Shown in pieces: positions 7,533 through 16,322 of a stretch of 54,912 bases of DNA. The stretch comes from Thauera carbonicopians (GTDB lineage Bacteria; Pseudomonadota; Gammaproteobacteria; Burkholderiales; Rhodocyclaceae). Position 1 is the first letter of the stretch. Every line of letters begins with the position of its first letter. The DNA is taken from assembly GCF_025699485.1 (NCBI RefSeq), contig NZ_JANUXN010000024.1:1-54912 (forward strand). Direction: 5' to 3'. The position numbers and the translations under genes were made by a program. Under the pieces are notes generated by a model. That model ran no database searches. It worked only from the letters and a program-made list of their open reading frames with translations, and was not told where the DNA came from.

Positions 7533-8653
7533 TGGTCCAGGCCGGCCTGGAACAGCGCGGCGACGAGGTCCGATTGCGTCAGCATGCCGACCACGCGATT
7601 GTCCGCATCGACGATGGGCACGTGGTGCCGGCCGCGATCGGAGAAGGCCGGTACCAGGTCCACGATGTTCTGATCCGGGCTGGCGGTAAACACGTCGGTG
7701 CTCATCACTTCGCCCACGGTTTCCCAAGGCATTTCCTGCGCGAGCAGGAAGTCGTGCAGCGTGATGATGCCGATCAGCCGGTCCTCATCCACGACGACCG
7801 GCAAGGCCTTGACGCGGTGGTGGGCCAGTTGCGCCCAGGCCGACTCCAGCGTCGCGTCGGCCGTGATCGCGACCACGTCGCGCGACATCACGTCGGCGCA
7901 GCGCAGGTCGCCGAAACGCCGCCGCCAGGCGCGCTGCTCGGCGGCGAGCAGGATTTCCTCGAGGTCGGTGCTGCTGATGTCGATCATTTCGCCCCGTTCC
8001 TGCAGCACTGCCTGCAGGTCTTCGGGGCGAACGCCCAGGCGGTCGCTGGGTTTCGGGTCGGTGGTGTGGTGCTGGGCGGCAGCCGGGACTTCGACCGGGC
8101 GATGCGGGTAGCGCCGGCGCATCGCGGCATTGAACAGCAGCGCCGTCAGCAGCAGCAGCAGCGAATTGAGCGCCACCGGCGTGAACGCGAACAGCACGCC
8201 CAGGCGTTCGACCTCGGGGCCGCCGAGCACGCTCGTCAGCGCCATTGCGCCGCCGGGCGGATGCAGGCAGCGCAGCTGGAACATGGCGATGATCGCTAGG
8301 CCGACGGCCAGCGTTGCCGCGAGCGCGGGGTCCGGGATCCAGTGGGCGCAGCCGATGCCGACCAGTGCCGAGACGAAGTTGCCGCCGACGATGGACCAGG
8401 GCTGGGCAAGCGGGCTCGCCGGCACTGCGAACAGCAGCACCGAGGATGCGCCCATCGGGGCGACGAACCAGGGCACGCTGATGCCCAACATGTAGCGGCT
8501 GACGATTTCGGTGACGAGCAGGCCGATGAACGCACCGATGCCGCCCAGCATGCGCTCGCGCAGGCTTGCGGGGAGGGGGGCAGGCCAGAAGGCCTTCAGC
8601 CAGGAGGACAGGTAATGCACGCAGCGTTCCGGACAGGGGCGTCGGCCCGGCAC
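7514..8653 (-). CDS. HPP family membrane protein with C-terminal CBS pair
   Basis: Inner-membrane protein of up to 379 residues. The N-terminal half is an HPP domain with about four to five membrane segments and the signature LHPPGGAMAL. The C-terminal half is a CBS pair (CADVMSRDVVAI and VGEVMSTDVFTA mark the two domains). HPP domains have been linked to nitrite transport in plants and algae, but the bacterial substrate is not established. The start is uncertain: GTG at 8653 lacks a ribosome site, while an in-frame GTG at 8620 has GGAA six bases upstream. It is convergent with the small CBS gene. Confidence 0.85.
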   Translation of the reverse strand: MPGRRPCPERCVHYLSSWLKAFWPAPLPASLRERMLGGIGAFIGLLVTEIVSRYMLGISVPWFVAPMGASSVLLFAVPASPLAQPWSIVGGNFVSALVGIGCAHWIPDPALAATLAVGLAIIAMFQLRCLHPPGGAMALTSVLGGPEVERLGVLFAFTPVALNSLLLLLTALLFNAAMRRRYPHRPVEVPAAAQHHTTDPKPSDRLGVRPEDLQAVLQERGEMIDISSTDLEEILLAAEQRAWRRRFGDLRCADVMSRDVVAITADATLESAWAQLAHHRVKALPVVVDEDRLIGIITLHDFLLAQEMPWETVGEVMSTDVFTASPDQNIVDLVPAFSDRGRHHVPIVDADNRVVGMLTQSDLVAALFQAGLDQALASR

Positions 8654-8698
8654 GCTGCCGGGAGTGGGAAGGGGCAGCGATCTTAGCGCAGGCCCGCC

Positions 8699-8721
8699 GT
8701 GCGCACCAAGCCGGTGCGCAC
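8699..8721 (-). terminator. Hairpin downstream of the CoA hydrolase gene
   Basis: GTGCGCACC and GGTGCGCAC form a perfect 9-bp stem with a 5-base loop, 27 bases after the minus-strand stop of the acetyl-CoA hydrolase gene. There is no U-tract on the minus strand, so it is a candidate only. Confidence 0.45.
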
Positions 8722-8747
8722 TCTTCCCTCTCCCTTCCGGCGCAGGA

Positions 8748-10046
8748 TCAGGCGAGATTCATCCGCCGCGCCGCCTCGCGCAGTTCGCCGCGGAAATCCG
8801 GATGGGCGATGCCGATCAGCGCCGCGGCGCGCTGCTTGGCCGTCTTGCCGCGGAGCTCGGCGACGCCGTATTCGGTGACGACGTAGTTGATGTCGTTCTT
8901 GCTGGTGGTGACGTGGGTGCCGGGCGGCAGCACCGGTGCGATGCGCGACACGGTACCGTCCTTCGCCGTCGATGGCAGTACGATGAAAGCCTTGCCATCC
9001 TTCGAGCGGTTGGCGGCGCGGACGAAATCCACCTGGCCGCCGGTACCGGAATAAGGCGTGTGACCGAGCGATTCGGAGCCGCACTGGCCGATCAGGTCGA
9101 TCTGCAAGGTGGCGTTGATCGCGCACAGCTTGTCGTTGCGCGCGGCCAGATACGGGTCGTTGGTGAAGTCGACCGGATGCATCTCGATCGCCGGATTGCG
9201 GTGCAGCGTGCGGTACAGGCGATTGGAGCCGAGCGCGAAGGTGGCGACCAGCTTGCCGGGCATGAAGGTCTTGCGGCGGTTGGTGACGGCGCCGGACTCG
9301 AGCAGCGACAGGATGCCGTCGCCGATCATCTCGGTGTGGATGCCGAGGTCGCGCTTGTGCCGGAGCTGCATGACCACCGCGTCGGGGATGCCGCCGTAAC
9401 CGATCTGCAGCGTCGAGCCGTCGTCGATGAGGTCGGCGACGTATTTGCCGATTGCTTCCTGCACCGGGCCGATCTGCGGCAGGCCGACTTCGAACAGCGG
9501 TTCGTCGCTTTCGACCACGCCGCTGACCTGCGAGACGTGGATGTGGCAGTTGCCGTTGGCGAAGGGCACGTTCGGATTGACTTCCAGCAGCACGACGCGG
9601 GCGCGGCGGATCGCCGCCATCGTGTAGTCGGGCGCCAGCGACAGGCTGAAGTAGCCGTGCTCGTCCATCGGCGAGGCCATCGACACGACGACGTCGGCCG
9701 GCATCAGGCCGCGGTCGAGCAGCATCGGCAGTTCGGAGAAATAGGCCGGGACGTAGTCCACCCAGCCGGCCTGGCCGCCCTCGCGGGTGGCACCGCCGAA
9801 GAAATAGGCGTCGTGCCGGATGTTGGCCTGCGTCTCGGGGTTCAGGTAGGCGAACTTGCGCAGCGGCAGGATCTGGCTGACGGCGACGCCGCGCAGTTCG
9901 TGGCGCCGCTCGGACAGCGCGTGCAGCAGCGCAGGCGGCTCGCCGACACCGGTCGGCACGACGATGGTGTCGCCGTCGCGGACCAGGCCGGCCGCATCCG
10001 TCGCCATCATGAGCTTCTGTTCGTAAAGAGTCTGGACTGCCGACAT
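8748..10046 (-). CDS. Acetyl-CoA hydrolase/transferase family protein
   Basis: Cytoplasmic acyl-CoA hydrolase or CoA-transferase of 432 residues, of the 4-hydroxybutyrate/succinate CoA-transferase type. Diagnostic segments are VPTGVGEPPALL, the glycine motif IGYGGIPDAV, the catalytic-Glu region GIHTEMIGDGI, and the C-terminal YVVTEYGVAELRGKT and IAHPDFR. The start at 10046 is preceded by AGGAGGGGG at good distance; a longer in-frame version reaching 10103 lacks this support. A minus-strand TATAAT lies about 47 bases upstream. Whether it hydrolyses acetyl-CoA or transfers CoA between acids cannot be decided from sequence. Confidence 0.88.
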   Translation of the reverse strand: MSAVQTLYEQKLMMATDAAGLVRDGDTIVVPTGVGEPPALLHALSERRHELRGVAVSQILPLRKFAYLNPETQANIRHDAYFFGGATREGGQAGWVDYVPAYFSELPMLLDRGLMPADVVVSMASPMDEHGYFSLSLAPDYTMAAIRRARVVLLEVNPNVPFANGNCHIHVSQVSGVVESDEPLFEVGLPQIGPVQEAIGKYVADLIDDGSTLQIGYGGIPDAVVMQLRHKRDLGIHTEMIGDGILSLLESGAVTNRRKTFMPGKLVATFALGSNRLYRTLHRNPAIEMHPVDFTNDPYLAARNDKLCAINATLQIDLIGQCGSESLGHTPYSGTGGQVDFVRAANRSKDGKAFIVLPSTAKDGTVSRIAPVLPPGTHVTTSKNDINYVVTEYGVAELRGKTAKQRAAALIGIAHPDFRGELREAARRMNLA

Positions 10047-10091
10047 TCGCTCCCCCTCCTGTCCCTGTTGTTCTATGTGCATAAAGGAGGG

Positions 10092-10128
10092 ATTATAGGC
10101 CATTCCATACTAGGGCGTATGGAATGGC
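10092..10128 (-). terminator. Hairpin at the end of the AI-2E gene, next to a -10 element
   Basis: GCCATTCCATAC (10099-10110) pairs perfectly with GTATGGAATGGC (10117-10128) around a 6-base loop that carries two bases of the minus-strand stop codon of the permease gene. Immediately after it on the minus strand is TATAAT (10092-10097), a likely -10 element for the CoA hydrolase gene. The arrangement separates transcription of the two genes. Confidence 0.6.
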
Positions 10129-11279
10129 GGCCCGGCGGCGGTCGGACGGTCGGCCACCGGGATGCCGGTCGCCGGTGCGCCGGCCGCCGTGCCGTGCAGC
10201 TCGGGAGTGTTCGTCGGGAACGGGGCCGGCTCCTCGATGCTGTGCAGCCATTCGCGCCAGATCGCCACCAGCAGCGCCATCAGCACCGGGCCGACGAACA
10301 GGCCGACCAGGCCCATGGTCTGCACGCCGCCGACGAGGCCGAAGAAGGTCGGCAGGAAGGGCAGCTTCACCGGTCCGCCGACCAGGCGCGGGCGCAGGGT
10401 CTTATCGACGATGAAGAGTTCGATCGAACCCCAGGCGAACAGCCCGAGCCCGGCGACGAGGTTGCCCGAGCCGACCAGGTACAGCGATACCAGCGTGAAC
10501 GACAGCGGGGCGCCGCCCGGAATCAGCGCCATGAAGCCGGTGGCGACGCCCAGCAGCACCGGCGAGGGCACGCCGGCGATCCAGTAGGCCACGCCCAGCA
10601 CCACGCCTTCGCCGAGCGCGATCAGCCCCATGCCGGTGACGGTGGCGCTGACGGTGGCCGGCACCACGCGCGAGAAGCGCTGCCAGCGCGCCGGCAGGAT
10701 GCGTTCGCCGACGACGTCGAGCTGCGCGGCGAGGCGCTTGCCGTCCTTGTAGATGAAAAACAGCGTGATCAGCATGAACAGCGTGGTCAGCGCCAGGCGG
10801 AACAGGTCGCCGGTGGCGCTCAGCACCATGCGGTAGATGTTGCCGAGGTGCTCGCCGCTGAGGATCTGCACCCATTCGCCGAGGGCGCTGGGGCTGCCGA
10901 GGTGATCCTGCCAGTATTCGGCGAGCCGCTCGCCGACCAGCGGCAGCGCCCGTATCCATTCCGGCACCGGCGCGCCGGTGCGGTTCGCCTCCAGCAGCCA
11001 GACGATGAAGTTGCCCGCCTCCTGCAGCGCATAGTGCAGCGCGATGGTCAGCGGCACGATCAGCGCACAGATGACGATGACGATCGCCACGCTCGCCGCC
11101 AGCGTGGTGTTGCCCTTGCACAGCGCGACGCCGCGGCGGTAGAGCGGCCAACTGGCGAAGCCGATGATCAGCGCGGCGAGCACGGGCACGAGGAAGCCGC
11201 TGAGGAAATACGCCCCGGCGGCGAGGATCAGCAGGAGCAGCGTGCGGACGATGAGGGGGGCTTGCAGGACAGGCGGCAT
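10110..11279 (-). CDS. AI-2E family (PerM/YdiK-type) permease
   Basis: Polytopic inner-membrane protein of 389 residues with about seven to eight hydrophobic segments, starting with LLLLILAAGAYFLSGF. Typical family features are the central soluble stretch between membrane segments 3 and 4, and the C-terminal GGVQTMGLVGLFVGPVLMALL motif. The C-terminal tail is proline/alanine-rich and likely disordered. The family contains proteins reported as autoinducer-2 exporters and others proposed as sodium/proton antiporters, so the substrate is unknown. It stands apart from neighbours by hairpins on both sides. Confidence 0.85.
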   Translation of the reverse strand: MPPVLQAPLIVRTLLLLILAAGAYFLSGFLVPVLAALIIGFASWPLYRRGVALCKGNTTLAASVAIVIVICALIVPLTIALHYALQEAGNFIVWLLEANRTGAPVPEWIRALPLVGERLAEYWQDHLGSPSALGEWVQILSGEHLGNIYRMVLSATGDLFRLALTTLFMLITLFFIYKDGKRLAAQLDVVGERILPARWQRFSRVVPATVSATVTGMGLIALGEGVVLGVAYWIAGVPSPVLLGVATGFMALIPGGAPLSFTLVSLYLVGSGNLVAGLGLFAWGSIELFIVDKTLRPRLVGGPVKLPFLPTFFGLVGGVQTMGLVGLFVGPVLMALLVAIWREWLHSIEEPAPFPTNTPELHGTAAGAPATGIPVADRPTAAGPPFHTP

Positions 11280-11384
11280 GGACGGCAGCGGGGGTGACCG
11301 AGGAGAGGACTATAACCGAGTGAATGGCCGGCGGGACCGGGGGCTGCGCCGGGCCGGGCGCCTCGGCCGGGAAGTGGAGGGAAT

Positions 11385-11408
11385 GCCGGCGCCGGGTGGC
11401 GCGCCGGC
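11385..11408 (-). terminator. Hairpin after the LysR gene
   Basis: GCCGGCGC and GCGCCGGC form an 8-bp stem with an 8-base loop, starting 9 bases after the LysR stop codon on the minus strand. No U-tract follows. Confidence 0.35.
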
Positions 11409-11416
11409 CCGGGCAC

Positions 11417-12331
11417 TCAGCGGGCAGTTTGAAGCGCCTGCATTCCGTGGATGCAGAACTGCATGAACCGGTTCGCGGCGGGCGACAGGTGTCGGCCTGC
11501 CCGCGTGATCAACTGCACGGTCGCATGCTGCAGCGCCGCGTTGTCGACCGGCACCGTATGGACGCGCCCCGCGGCCAGTTCGGTCGATACCGCCAGCCGG
11601 GGCAGCAGCGTGACGCCCTGGTTGCTGGCCACGAAGCTGATCAGCACATGGATGAGGTTGGTCGTCAATGCCGCTTCCAGGCGAATCTTGTCCGTGCGCT
11701 CGGCGTGTTCCAGCAACTGGCGGATGCCGTAGATGCCGTTCAGCAGTGCGATCGGCCAGGCGGTGAGTTCCCGCAGCGAGGTCCGCTGCGCATGCCGCAG
11801 CGGGTGCTCGGGGCCGACGATGGCGAACAGGGGTTCGTGCGCCGACCAGCGCGATACGATATGCACGTCGGCGGGGGCGTAATAGACCAGCCCGATTTCC
11901 GCCTCGTCCTCGCGCAGCCGGCGCATGATTTCGGTGGTGCCGGCAATGTCCAGCGAGATCGATACGCCGGGGTAATGCTGGCGGAATTGCCGGATCGGCC
12001 CGGCGATCATCGCCTGGGCGAAGCCTTCGCCGCTGGCCACCGAGACCGAGCCGCTGTTCAGGCCGCGCAGCGATTCGATCTTGGCCAGCATGTCGTGGCG
12101 GTGAGCCATGTGCTGCTGGTAGTAGTCGATCAGCAACTGGCCGGCGTCGGTCGGCACGACGCCCTTGCGCTGGCGCTCCAGCAGCGTCGCCTGCAGTTCT
12201 TCTTCCAGCAGGCTGATCTGGCGGCTCACGGCCGAGGGGGCGATGCCCAGCTTGTCGGCAGCGGCGCGGACCGAGCCGCACGAGAGCGTCTCGTACAGGT
12301 AGCGGACGCGGGAGTCATGGAAGGCGTGCAT
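11417..12331 (-). CDS. LysR-family transcriptional regulator of the DUF3100 operon
   Basis: Regulator of 304 residues. The N-terminal winged helix-turn-helix spans residues 8-65 (SVRAAADKLGIAPSAVSRQISLLEEEL), followed by the effector-binding domain from about residue 92. It is transcribed away from the DUF3100-dehydrogenase-M20 operon, the usual arrangement for a LysR activator of the adjacent genes. A perfect LysR-type palindrome lies in the shared promoter region. A 13-bp tandem duplication straddles the start and creates a second, out-of-frame ATG 13 bases upstream. That ATG opens a 9-codon frame ending in TGA just inside the gene. The inducer is unknown and is probably the substrate of the divergent operon. 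Confidence 0.9.
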   Translation of the reverse strand: MHAFHDSRVRYLYETLSCGSVRAAADKLGIAPSAVSRQISLLEEELQATLLERQRKGVVPTDAGQLLIDYYQQHMAHRHDMLAKIESLRGLNSGSVSVASGEGFAQAMIAGPIRQFRQHYPGVSISLDIAGTTEIMRRLREDEAEIGLVYYAPADVHIVSRWSAHEPLFAIVGPEHPLRHAQRTSLRELTAWPIALLNGIYGIRQLLEHAERTDKIRLEAALTTNLIHVLISFVASNQGVTLLPRLAVSTELAAGRVHTVPVDNAALQHATVQLITRAGRHLSPAANRFMQFCIHGMQALQTAR

Positions 12332-12341
12332 GGAAGGCGTG
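12316..12341. repeat. 13-bp tandem duplication over the LysR start codon
   Basis: CATGGAAGGCGTG occurs twice head to tail at 12316-12328 and 12329-12341. Because 13 is not a multiple of three, the duplicated ATG on the minus strand is out of frame with the LysR gene. Confidence 0.8.
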
Positions 12342-12386
12342 CATGGGAGGATCCTGCGATCGGAGAGTAAGGTGGGGCCGGGTTAT

Positions 12387-12403
12387 GTTCTAATTTTTAG
12401 AAC
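12387..12403. promoter_or_regulatory. LysR-type operator palindrome
   Basis: GTTCTAA-TTT-TTAGAAC is a perfect 7-3-7 inverted repeat containing the T-N11-A pattern of LysR recognition sites. It lies 56 bases before the LysR start and 152 bases before the DUF3100 start. It is followed by an AT-rich stretch (12404-12442) very unlike the flanking DNA, which should hold the divergent promoters. Confidence 0.7.
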
Positions 12404-12554
12404 AAAAAATATATATTTATATATTAAATGCATTGATATATTGAATGGCCTTATGCGCCTGGATGCGGTCCGGAGCCATAAAAGCGTGCCGTTCAACGTT
12501 TTCATGCCAACCAGTCTGCCTGCGCAGGCCGGGCGGCGAATGAGGGGAAGCCAT

Positions 12555-13895
12555 ATGAGTGTTGTTGCCCATCGAGCAAGCGCGTCGCTGGAGCTTGGCA
12601 GCGTGGCGCAGATCTTCGTGCTGGCGCTGGCAATTGCGGCGCTGTCCGAATGGTTCGGGCCCTTGCCCATCGACTTGGGGGTCGGCAAGGTGGTGTTGCT
12701 GCCCATGATCTGGGCGCTGCTGATCGGCCTGGGGCTGGGGGTGTTCAGCAAGCGCATGCCGGGGCCGCTCAGGCTCAGCCTGCACGGCCAGCATCTGGCG
12801 GCGGCGATTCTGTCGTCGGCCCTGTTCCTGTTCATCGCCAAGCTCGGCCTGCTGGTGGGCGCCTCCTTGCCGAAACTGGCCGAGGCGGGCTGGGGCCTGG
12901 CCCTGCAGGAGGTCGGCAATCTGGTCGGGTGCATCCTGCTGGGCATGCCGGTCGCGCTGCTGCTGGGGATCAAGCGCGAGGCCGTCGGTGCGACTTTCTC
13001 CATCGGCCGCGAACCCGGCCTGGCGATCATCGGCGAGCGCTTCGGCATGGACTCCCCCGAAGGGCGTGGGGTGCTGGCCGAGTACATCACCGGCACCCTG
13101 GTCGGTGCCATCTTCATCTCGCTGCTGGCCGGCTTCGTCACCAGCCTGAACATCTTCCACCCGCTGGCGCTCGCCATGGGCGCAGGCGTCGGCTCGGGCA
13201 GCATGACTGCGGCTGCCGTAGGTGCCATCGCCGCCCAGCAGACGCCCGAAATGGCCAAGGACGTGGCTGCCTTCGCGGCTGCCGCCAATCTGATCGCGAC
13301 CACCGTCGGCACTTATCTGACGCTGTTCATTTCGCTGCCGCTGGCGGTGCATGCCTACCGCTTCATGGAGCCCATCCTGGGGCGCAACCGCAAGGGCGTC
13401 GCGGTCGAGGACGGCAGCGCGCCCGAGGCCAAGGCCGAAACGGTGCATGCGCCCGTGCTGGGTTTCGGCATGCGCGTGGTGTCGTGGCTGCTGGTCGGCC
13501 TGATGGTGATGCTCGGCAACCTGATCGGCTTCGGCGTGCCGCTGCTGGAATCGCTGCCGGGCGTGGCGCTGATCATCGTCGCGGTGCTGGCCGGCGACCT
13601 GATCTACGTCGCGACGAAGCGCAAGCTGCCGGCGGTGTGCTGGATCTCCTTCATCGCCATGGCGATGACCTTCCCGCAGACGCCGTATGCCGCCGAAGTG
13701 GCCGCGCTGACCGGCAAGGTGAACTTCCTCGCCATGATCACGCCGATGCTGACCTTCGCCGGCCTGTCGATGGCCAAGGACATCCCCGCCTTCCGCCGCC
13801 TCGGCTGGCGCATCGTGGTGGTATCGCTGATGGCGAACGCGGGCGTCTTCCTGGCCGCCGCCGTCATCGCGCAGTTCTTCGTGCATTCCCTCTGA
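12555..13895 (+). CDS. DUF3100 family membrane protein, probable transporter
   Basis: Polytopic inner-membrane protein of 446 residues with roughly ten to twelve hydrophobic segments, and conserved glycine-rich stretches such as ALAMGAGVGSGSMTAAAVGAIAAQQ. The start at 12555 is preceded by GAGGGGAAG; the frame stays open further upstream without a site. It is first in an operon with a hydroxyacid dehydrogenase, an aldehyde dehydrogenase and an M20 amidohydrolase. Its function is not experimentally known to me. Position and topology suggest it imports the operon's substrate, which is inference. Confidence 0.8.
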   Translation: MSVVAHRASASLELGSVAQIFVLALAIAALSEWFGPLPIDLGVGKVVLLPMIWALLIGLGLGVFSKRMPGPLRLSLHGQHLAAAILSSALFLFIAKLGLLVGASLPKLAEAGWGLALQEVGNLVGCILLGMPVALLLGIKREAVGATFSIGREPGLAIIGERFGMDSPEGRGVLAEYITGTLVGAIFISLLAGFVTSLNIFHPLALAMGAGVGSGSMTAAAVGAIAAQQTPEMAKDVAAFAAAANLIATTVGTYLTLFISLPLAVHAYRFMEPILGRNRKGVAVEDGSAPEAKAETVHAPVLGFGMRVVSWLLVGLMVMLGNLIGFGVPLLESLPGVALIIVAVLAGDLIYVATKRKLPAVCWISFIAMAMTFPQTPYAAEVAALTGKVNFLAMITPMLTFAGLSMAKDIPAFRRLGWRIVVVSLMANAGVFLAAAVIAQFFVHSL

Positions 13896-13918
13896 CGCAG
13901 CAACAAGGAGCAGATTTC

Positions 13919-14791
13919 ATGGTGAAGCTGGGTGTGGTCGGGTTGGGCAACATGGGCGCGGGCATGGCCTTGTCGGCCGTGCGCGCCGGTTTGAAGGTGG
14001 TGGGTTTCGATCCCGCCACGCAGTCGCGGCAGGTACTGCAGGAAGGGGGCGTGACGCTGGTCGACGACCTCGCGGCGCTGTCGGCGCAGGCGGACGTGAT
14101 CGTGCTGTCGCTGCCGACCTCCGACGTGGTCGAAAAAGTCGTGCTGGGCGAGGGTGGCTTGCTGCAGCATGCGCGTGCGGGCCAGATCGTGCTGGACACC
14201 TCGACGGCGGACCCCGCCAGCACGGTGCGCATCGCCCAGGCGCTGCAGGGCAGCCCGCTGCGCCTGGTCGACGGTCCTGTCAGCGGCGGCCCCAGGGCCG
14301 CGCATGGCGGTTCCATGACCATGCTGCTGGGCGGCGAGGCTGCCGACCTGGAGGCATTGGCGCCGGTGCTGGATGCGCTGACCGGCAAGCGCGTGCATGT
14401 GGGGCCGGTGGGCGCGGGCCATTCGGCCAAGCTGTTCAACAACCTGTTGTGCGGCATCCATCTGATTGCCGCGGGCGAGGCCATTCGCGTGGCGCTTGCC
14501 GCCGGGCTCGACGTCGAGCAGATCCTGAAGGGGGTCAATGCCGGCTCGGGCCGCAGCGGCGTCACCGAGGTCAATTGCCCGACCTGGATCCTGAACGGCG
14601 CGTTCGATTCCGGCTTCACCATGAAGCTGATGCGCAAGGACCTGCGTCTGGCGGCGGCCATGATCGAGCAGAGCGGCGCCAGCGCACCGCTGGCGCGCGA
14701 GGCGCTGCGGCTGTGGGCCGATTCGGCCGTGTCGGTCGATGACGGTGAGGATTTCAACCGTATCGTGGATTACCAGGAGCAGACGCGATGA
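13919..14791 (+). CDS. 3-hydroxyisobutyrate dehydrogenase family oxidoreductase
   Basis: NAD(P)-dependent beta-hydroxyacid dehydrogenase of 290 residues. The Rossmann motif GVVGLGNMGAGMA is at residues 5-17, the substrate loop DGPVSGGPRAAHGG near 120-133, and the catalytic lysine is in GHSAKLFNNLL near 171. The length is typical of tartronate-semialdehyde reductase and 3-hydroxyisobutyrate dehydrogenase. CAAGGAG lies upstream of the ATG, and the stop overlaps the next gene in an ATGA. The product is presumably an aldehyde or semialdehyde passed to the following aldehyde dehydrogenase, or the reverse. The substrate is unidentified. Confidence 0.88.
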   Translation: MVKLGVVGLGNMGAGMALSAVRAGLKVVGFDPATQSRQVLQEGGVTLVDDLAALSAQADVIVLSLPTSDVVEKVVLGEGGLLQHARAGQIVLDTSTADPASTVRIAQALQGSPLRLVDGPVSGGPRAAHGGSMTMLLGGEAADLEALAPVLDALTGKRVHVGPVGAGHSAKLFNNLLCGIHLIAAGEAIRVALAAGLDVEQILKGVNAGSGRSGVTEVNCPTWILNGAFDSGFTMKLMRKDLRLAAAMIEQSGASAPLAREALRLWADSAVSVDDGEDFNRIVDYQEQTR

Positions 14792-16305
14792 GCGGACAGG
14801 ACATGATGAACGAACGTATCTGGCAGGCCTTTCGCGTTTTCTTTCCGGATGCCCGGGCCATTGGCTCCCATGTCGGCGGCAGCCTGCTGGCGGGGCAGGG
14901 TGAGGACGTCGTGCTGCGCAATGCCGCCACGGCCGAGGAAACCCTGCGCTACGCCGACGCCGGAGCGGACGTGGCGCGGGCGGCGGTCGAAGCGGCGCGC
15001 CGGGGGCAGCGCGAATGGGCGGCGCTGTCGCATGCCCAGCGCGGCCGGGTGATGTACACCGTGGGCCAGCAGGTCCGTGCCCAGGCCGAGCCGCTTGCGC
15101 AGCTCGAGGCGCTGACCAGCGGCAAGCCGATCCGCGATTGCCGCGGCGAGGTCCTGCGCGTGGCGGAGATGTTCGAGTACTACGCGGGCTGGGCCGACAA
15201 GCTGTATGGCGACGTGATTCCCGTGCCCAGCGGCCATCTCAACTACACGCGCCGCGAGCCGATCGGGGTGGTGCTGCAGATCACGCCCTGGAATGCGCCG
15301 GTGTTCACCGCGGGCTGGCAGATCGCGCCCGCCATCGCCACCGGCAACGGCGTGGTGCTCAAGCCCTCGGAGCTGACGCCGTTCAGTTCGCTGGCGCTGG
15401 CGTCGATCGCGGTGCAGGCCGGCGTGCCGGCGGGCTTGATCAATGTGCTGGCCGGCTACGGCCAGACGACGGTGCCCGCGGCGCTGGAGACCGCTCATGT
15501 CGGCAAGGTGGTGTTCGTGGGCTCGGTGCCGACCGGTGCCCGCATCGCCGCCCTTGCTGCCGGGCACCTGGTGCCCTGCGTGCTGGAGCTGGGCGGCAAG
15601 TCGGCCAACATCGTGTTCGAGGACGCGGACCTGGACCGTGCCTGCCTGGGTGCGCAGGCGGCGATCTTCTCCGGCGCCGGGCAGAGCTGCGTGTCGGGCT
15701 CGCGCCTGCTGGTGCAGCGCAGCGTGCATGACAAGCTGGTGGAAAAGCTGGTCAACGGCGCGCGCCGCCTGCGCGTGGGCGATCCGCTGGACGCGGACAC
15801 CGAAGTCGGCCCGGTCGGCAACGAGCGCCAGTTCACGCATGTGCGCAACTGCATCGCGGCGGCGCTGCAGGAAGGGGCGAAGCTGGCGCTGGGCAGCACC
15901 GAGGCGGGCGCGGCCGGCTACTTCGTGCCGCCGACGGTGTTGACCGGCGTGGCCAACGGCATGGAGGTCGCGCAGAACGAGATCTTCGGCCCGGTGGTGG
16001 CGGTGATTCCGTTCGATACCGAGCAGGAGGCCATCGACATCGCCAACGACAGCCGCTTTGGCCTGGCCGGCGCGGTATGGACCCGCGACGTCGGCCGTGC
16101 CCATCGCGTGGCGGCGCAGGTCCAGGCCGGCACCTTCTGGGTCAACGGCTACAAGACCATCAACGTCGCGTCGCCGTTCGGCGGCTATCGCCAGAGCGGC
16201 TACGGCCGTTCCAGCGGCCTGGACGCGCTGAAGGAATACACCCAGGTCAAGAGCGTCTGGGTCGAGACCGCCGCCGAGCCGGCGGCGCCGTTTGGTTATC
16301 TCTGA
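14788..16305 (+). CDS. NAD(P)-dependent aldehyde dehydrogenase
   Basis: Cytoplasmic aldehyde dehydrogenase of 505 residues related to betaine-aldehyde and similar dehydrogenases. The motifs are the NAD-binding and active-site region LQITPWNAPVF, the catalytic glutamate in LELGGKSAN, the catalytic cysteine in GAGQSCVSGSR, and the C-terminal FGGYRQSGYGR. It is translationally coupled to the preceding dehydrogenase by an ATGA overlap and separated by 17 bases from the M20 gene. It probably oxidises an aldehyde intermediate of the operon's pathway to an acid. Confidence 0.9.
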   Translation: MSGQDMMNERIWQAFRVFFPDARAIGSHVGGSLLAGQGEDVVLRNAATAEETLRYADAGADVARAAVEAARRGQREWAALSHAQRGRVMYTVGQQVRAQAEPLAQLEALTSGKPIRDCRGEVLRVAEMFEYYAGWADKLYGDVIPVPSGHLNYTRREPIGVVLQITPWNAPVFTAGWQIAPAIATGNGVVLKPSELTPFSSLALASIAVQAGVPAGLINVLAGYGQTTVPAALETAHVGKVVFVGSVPTGARIAALAAGHLVPCVLELGGKSANIVFEDADLDRACLGAQAAIFSGAGQSCVSGSRLLVQRSVHDKLVEKLVNGARRLRVGDPLDADTEVGPVGNERQFTHVRNCIAAALQEGAKLALGSTEAGAAGYFVPPTVLTGVANGMEVAQNEIFGPVVAVIPFDTEQEAIDIANDSRFGLAGAVWTRDVGRAHRVAAQVQAGTFWVNGYKTINVASPFGGYRQSGYGRSSGLDALKEYTQVKSVWVETAAEPAAPFGYL

Positions 16306-16322
16306 TCATCGAGGAGCTTTTC

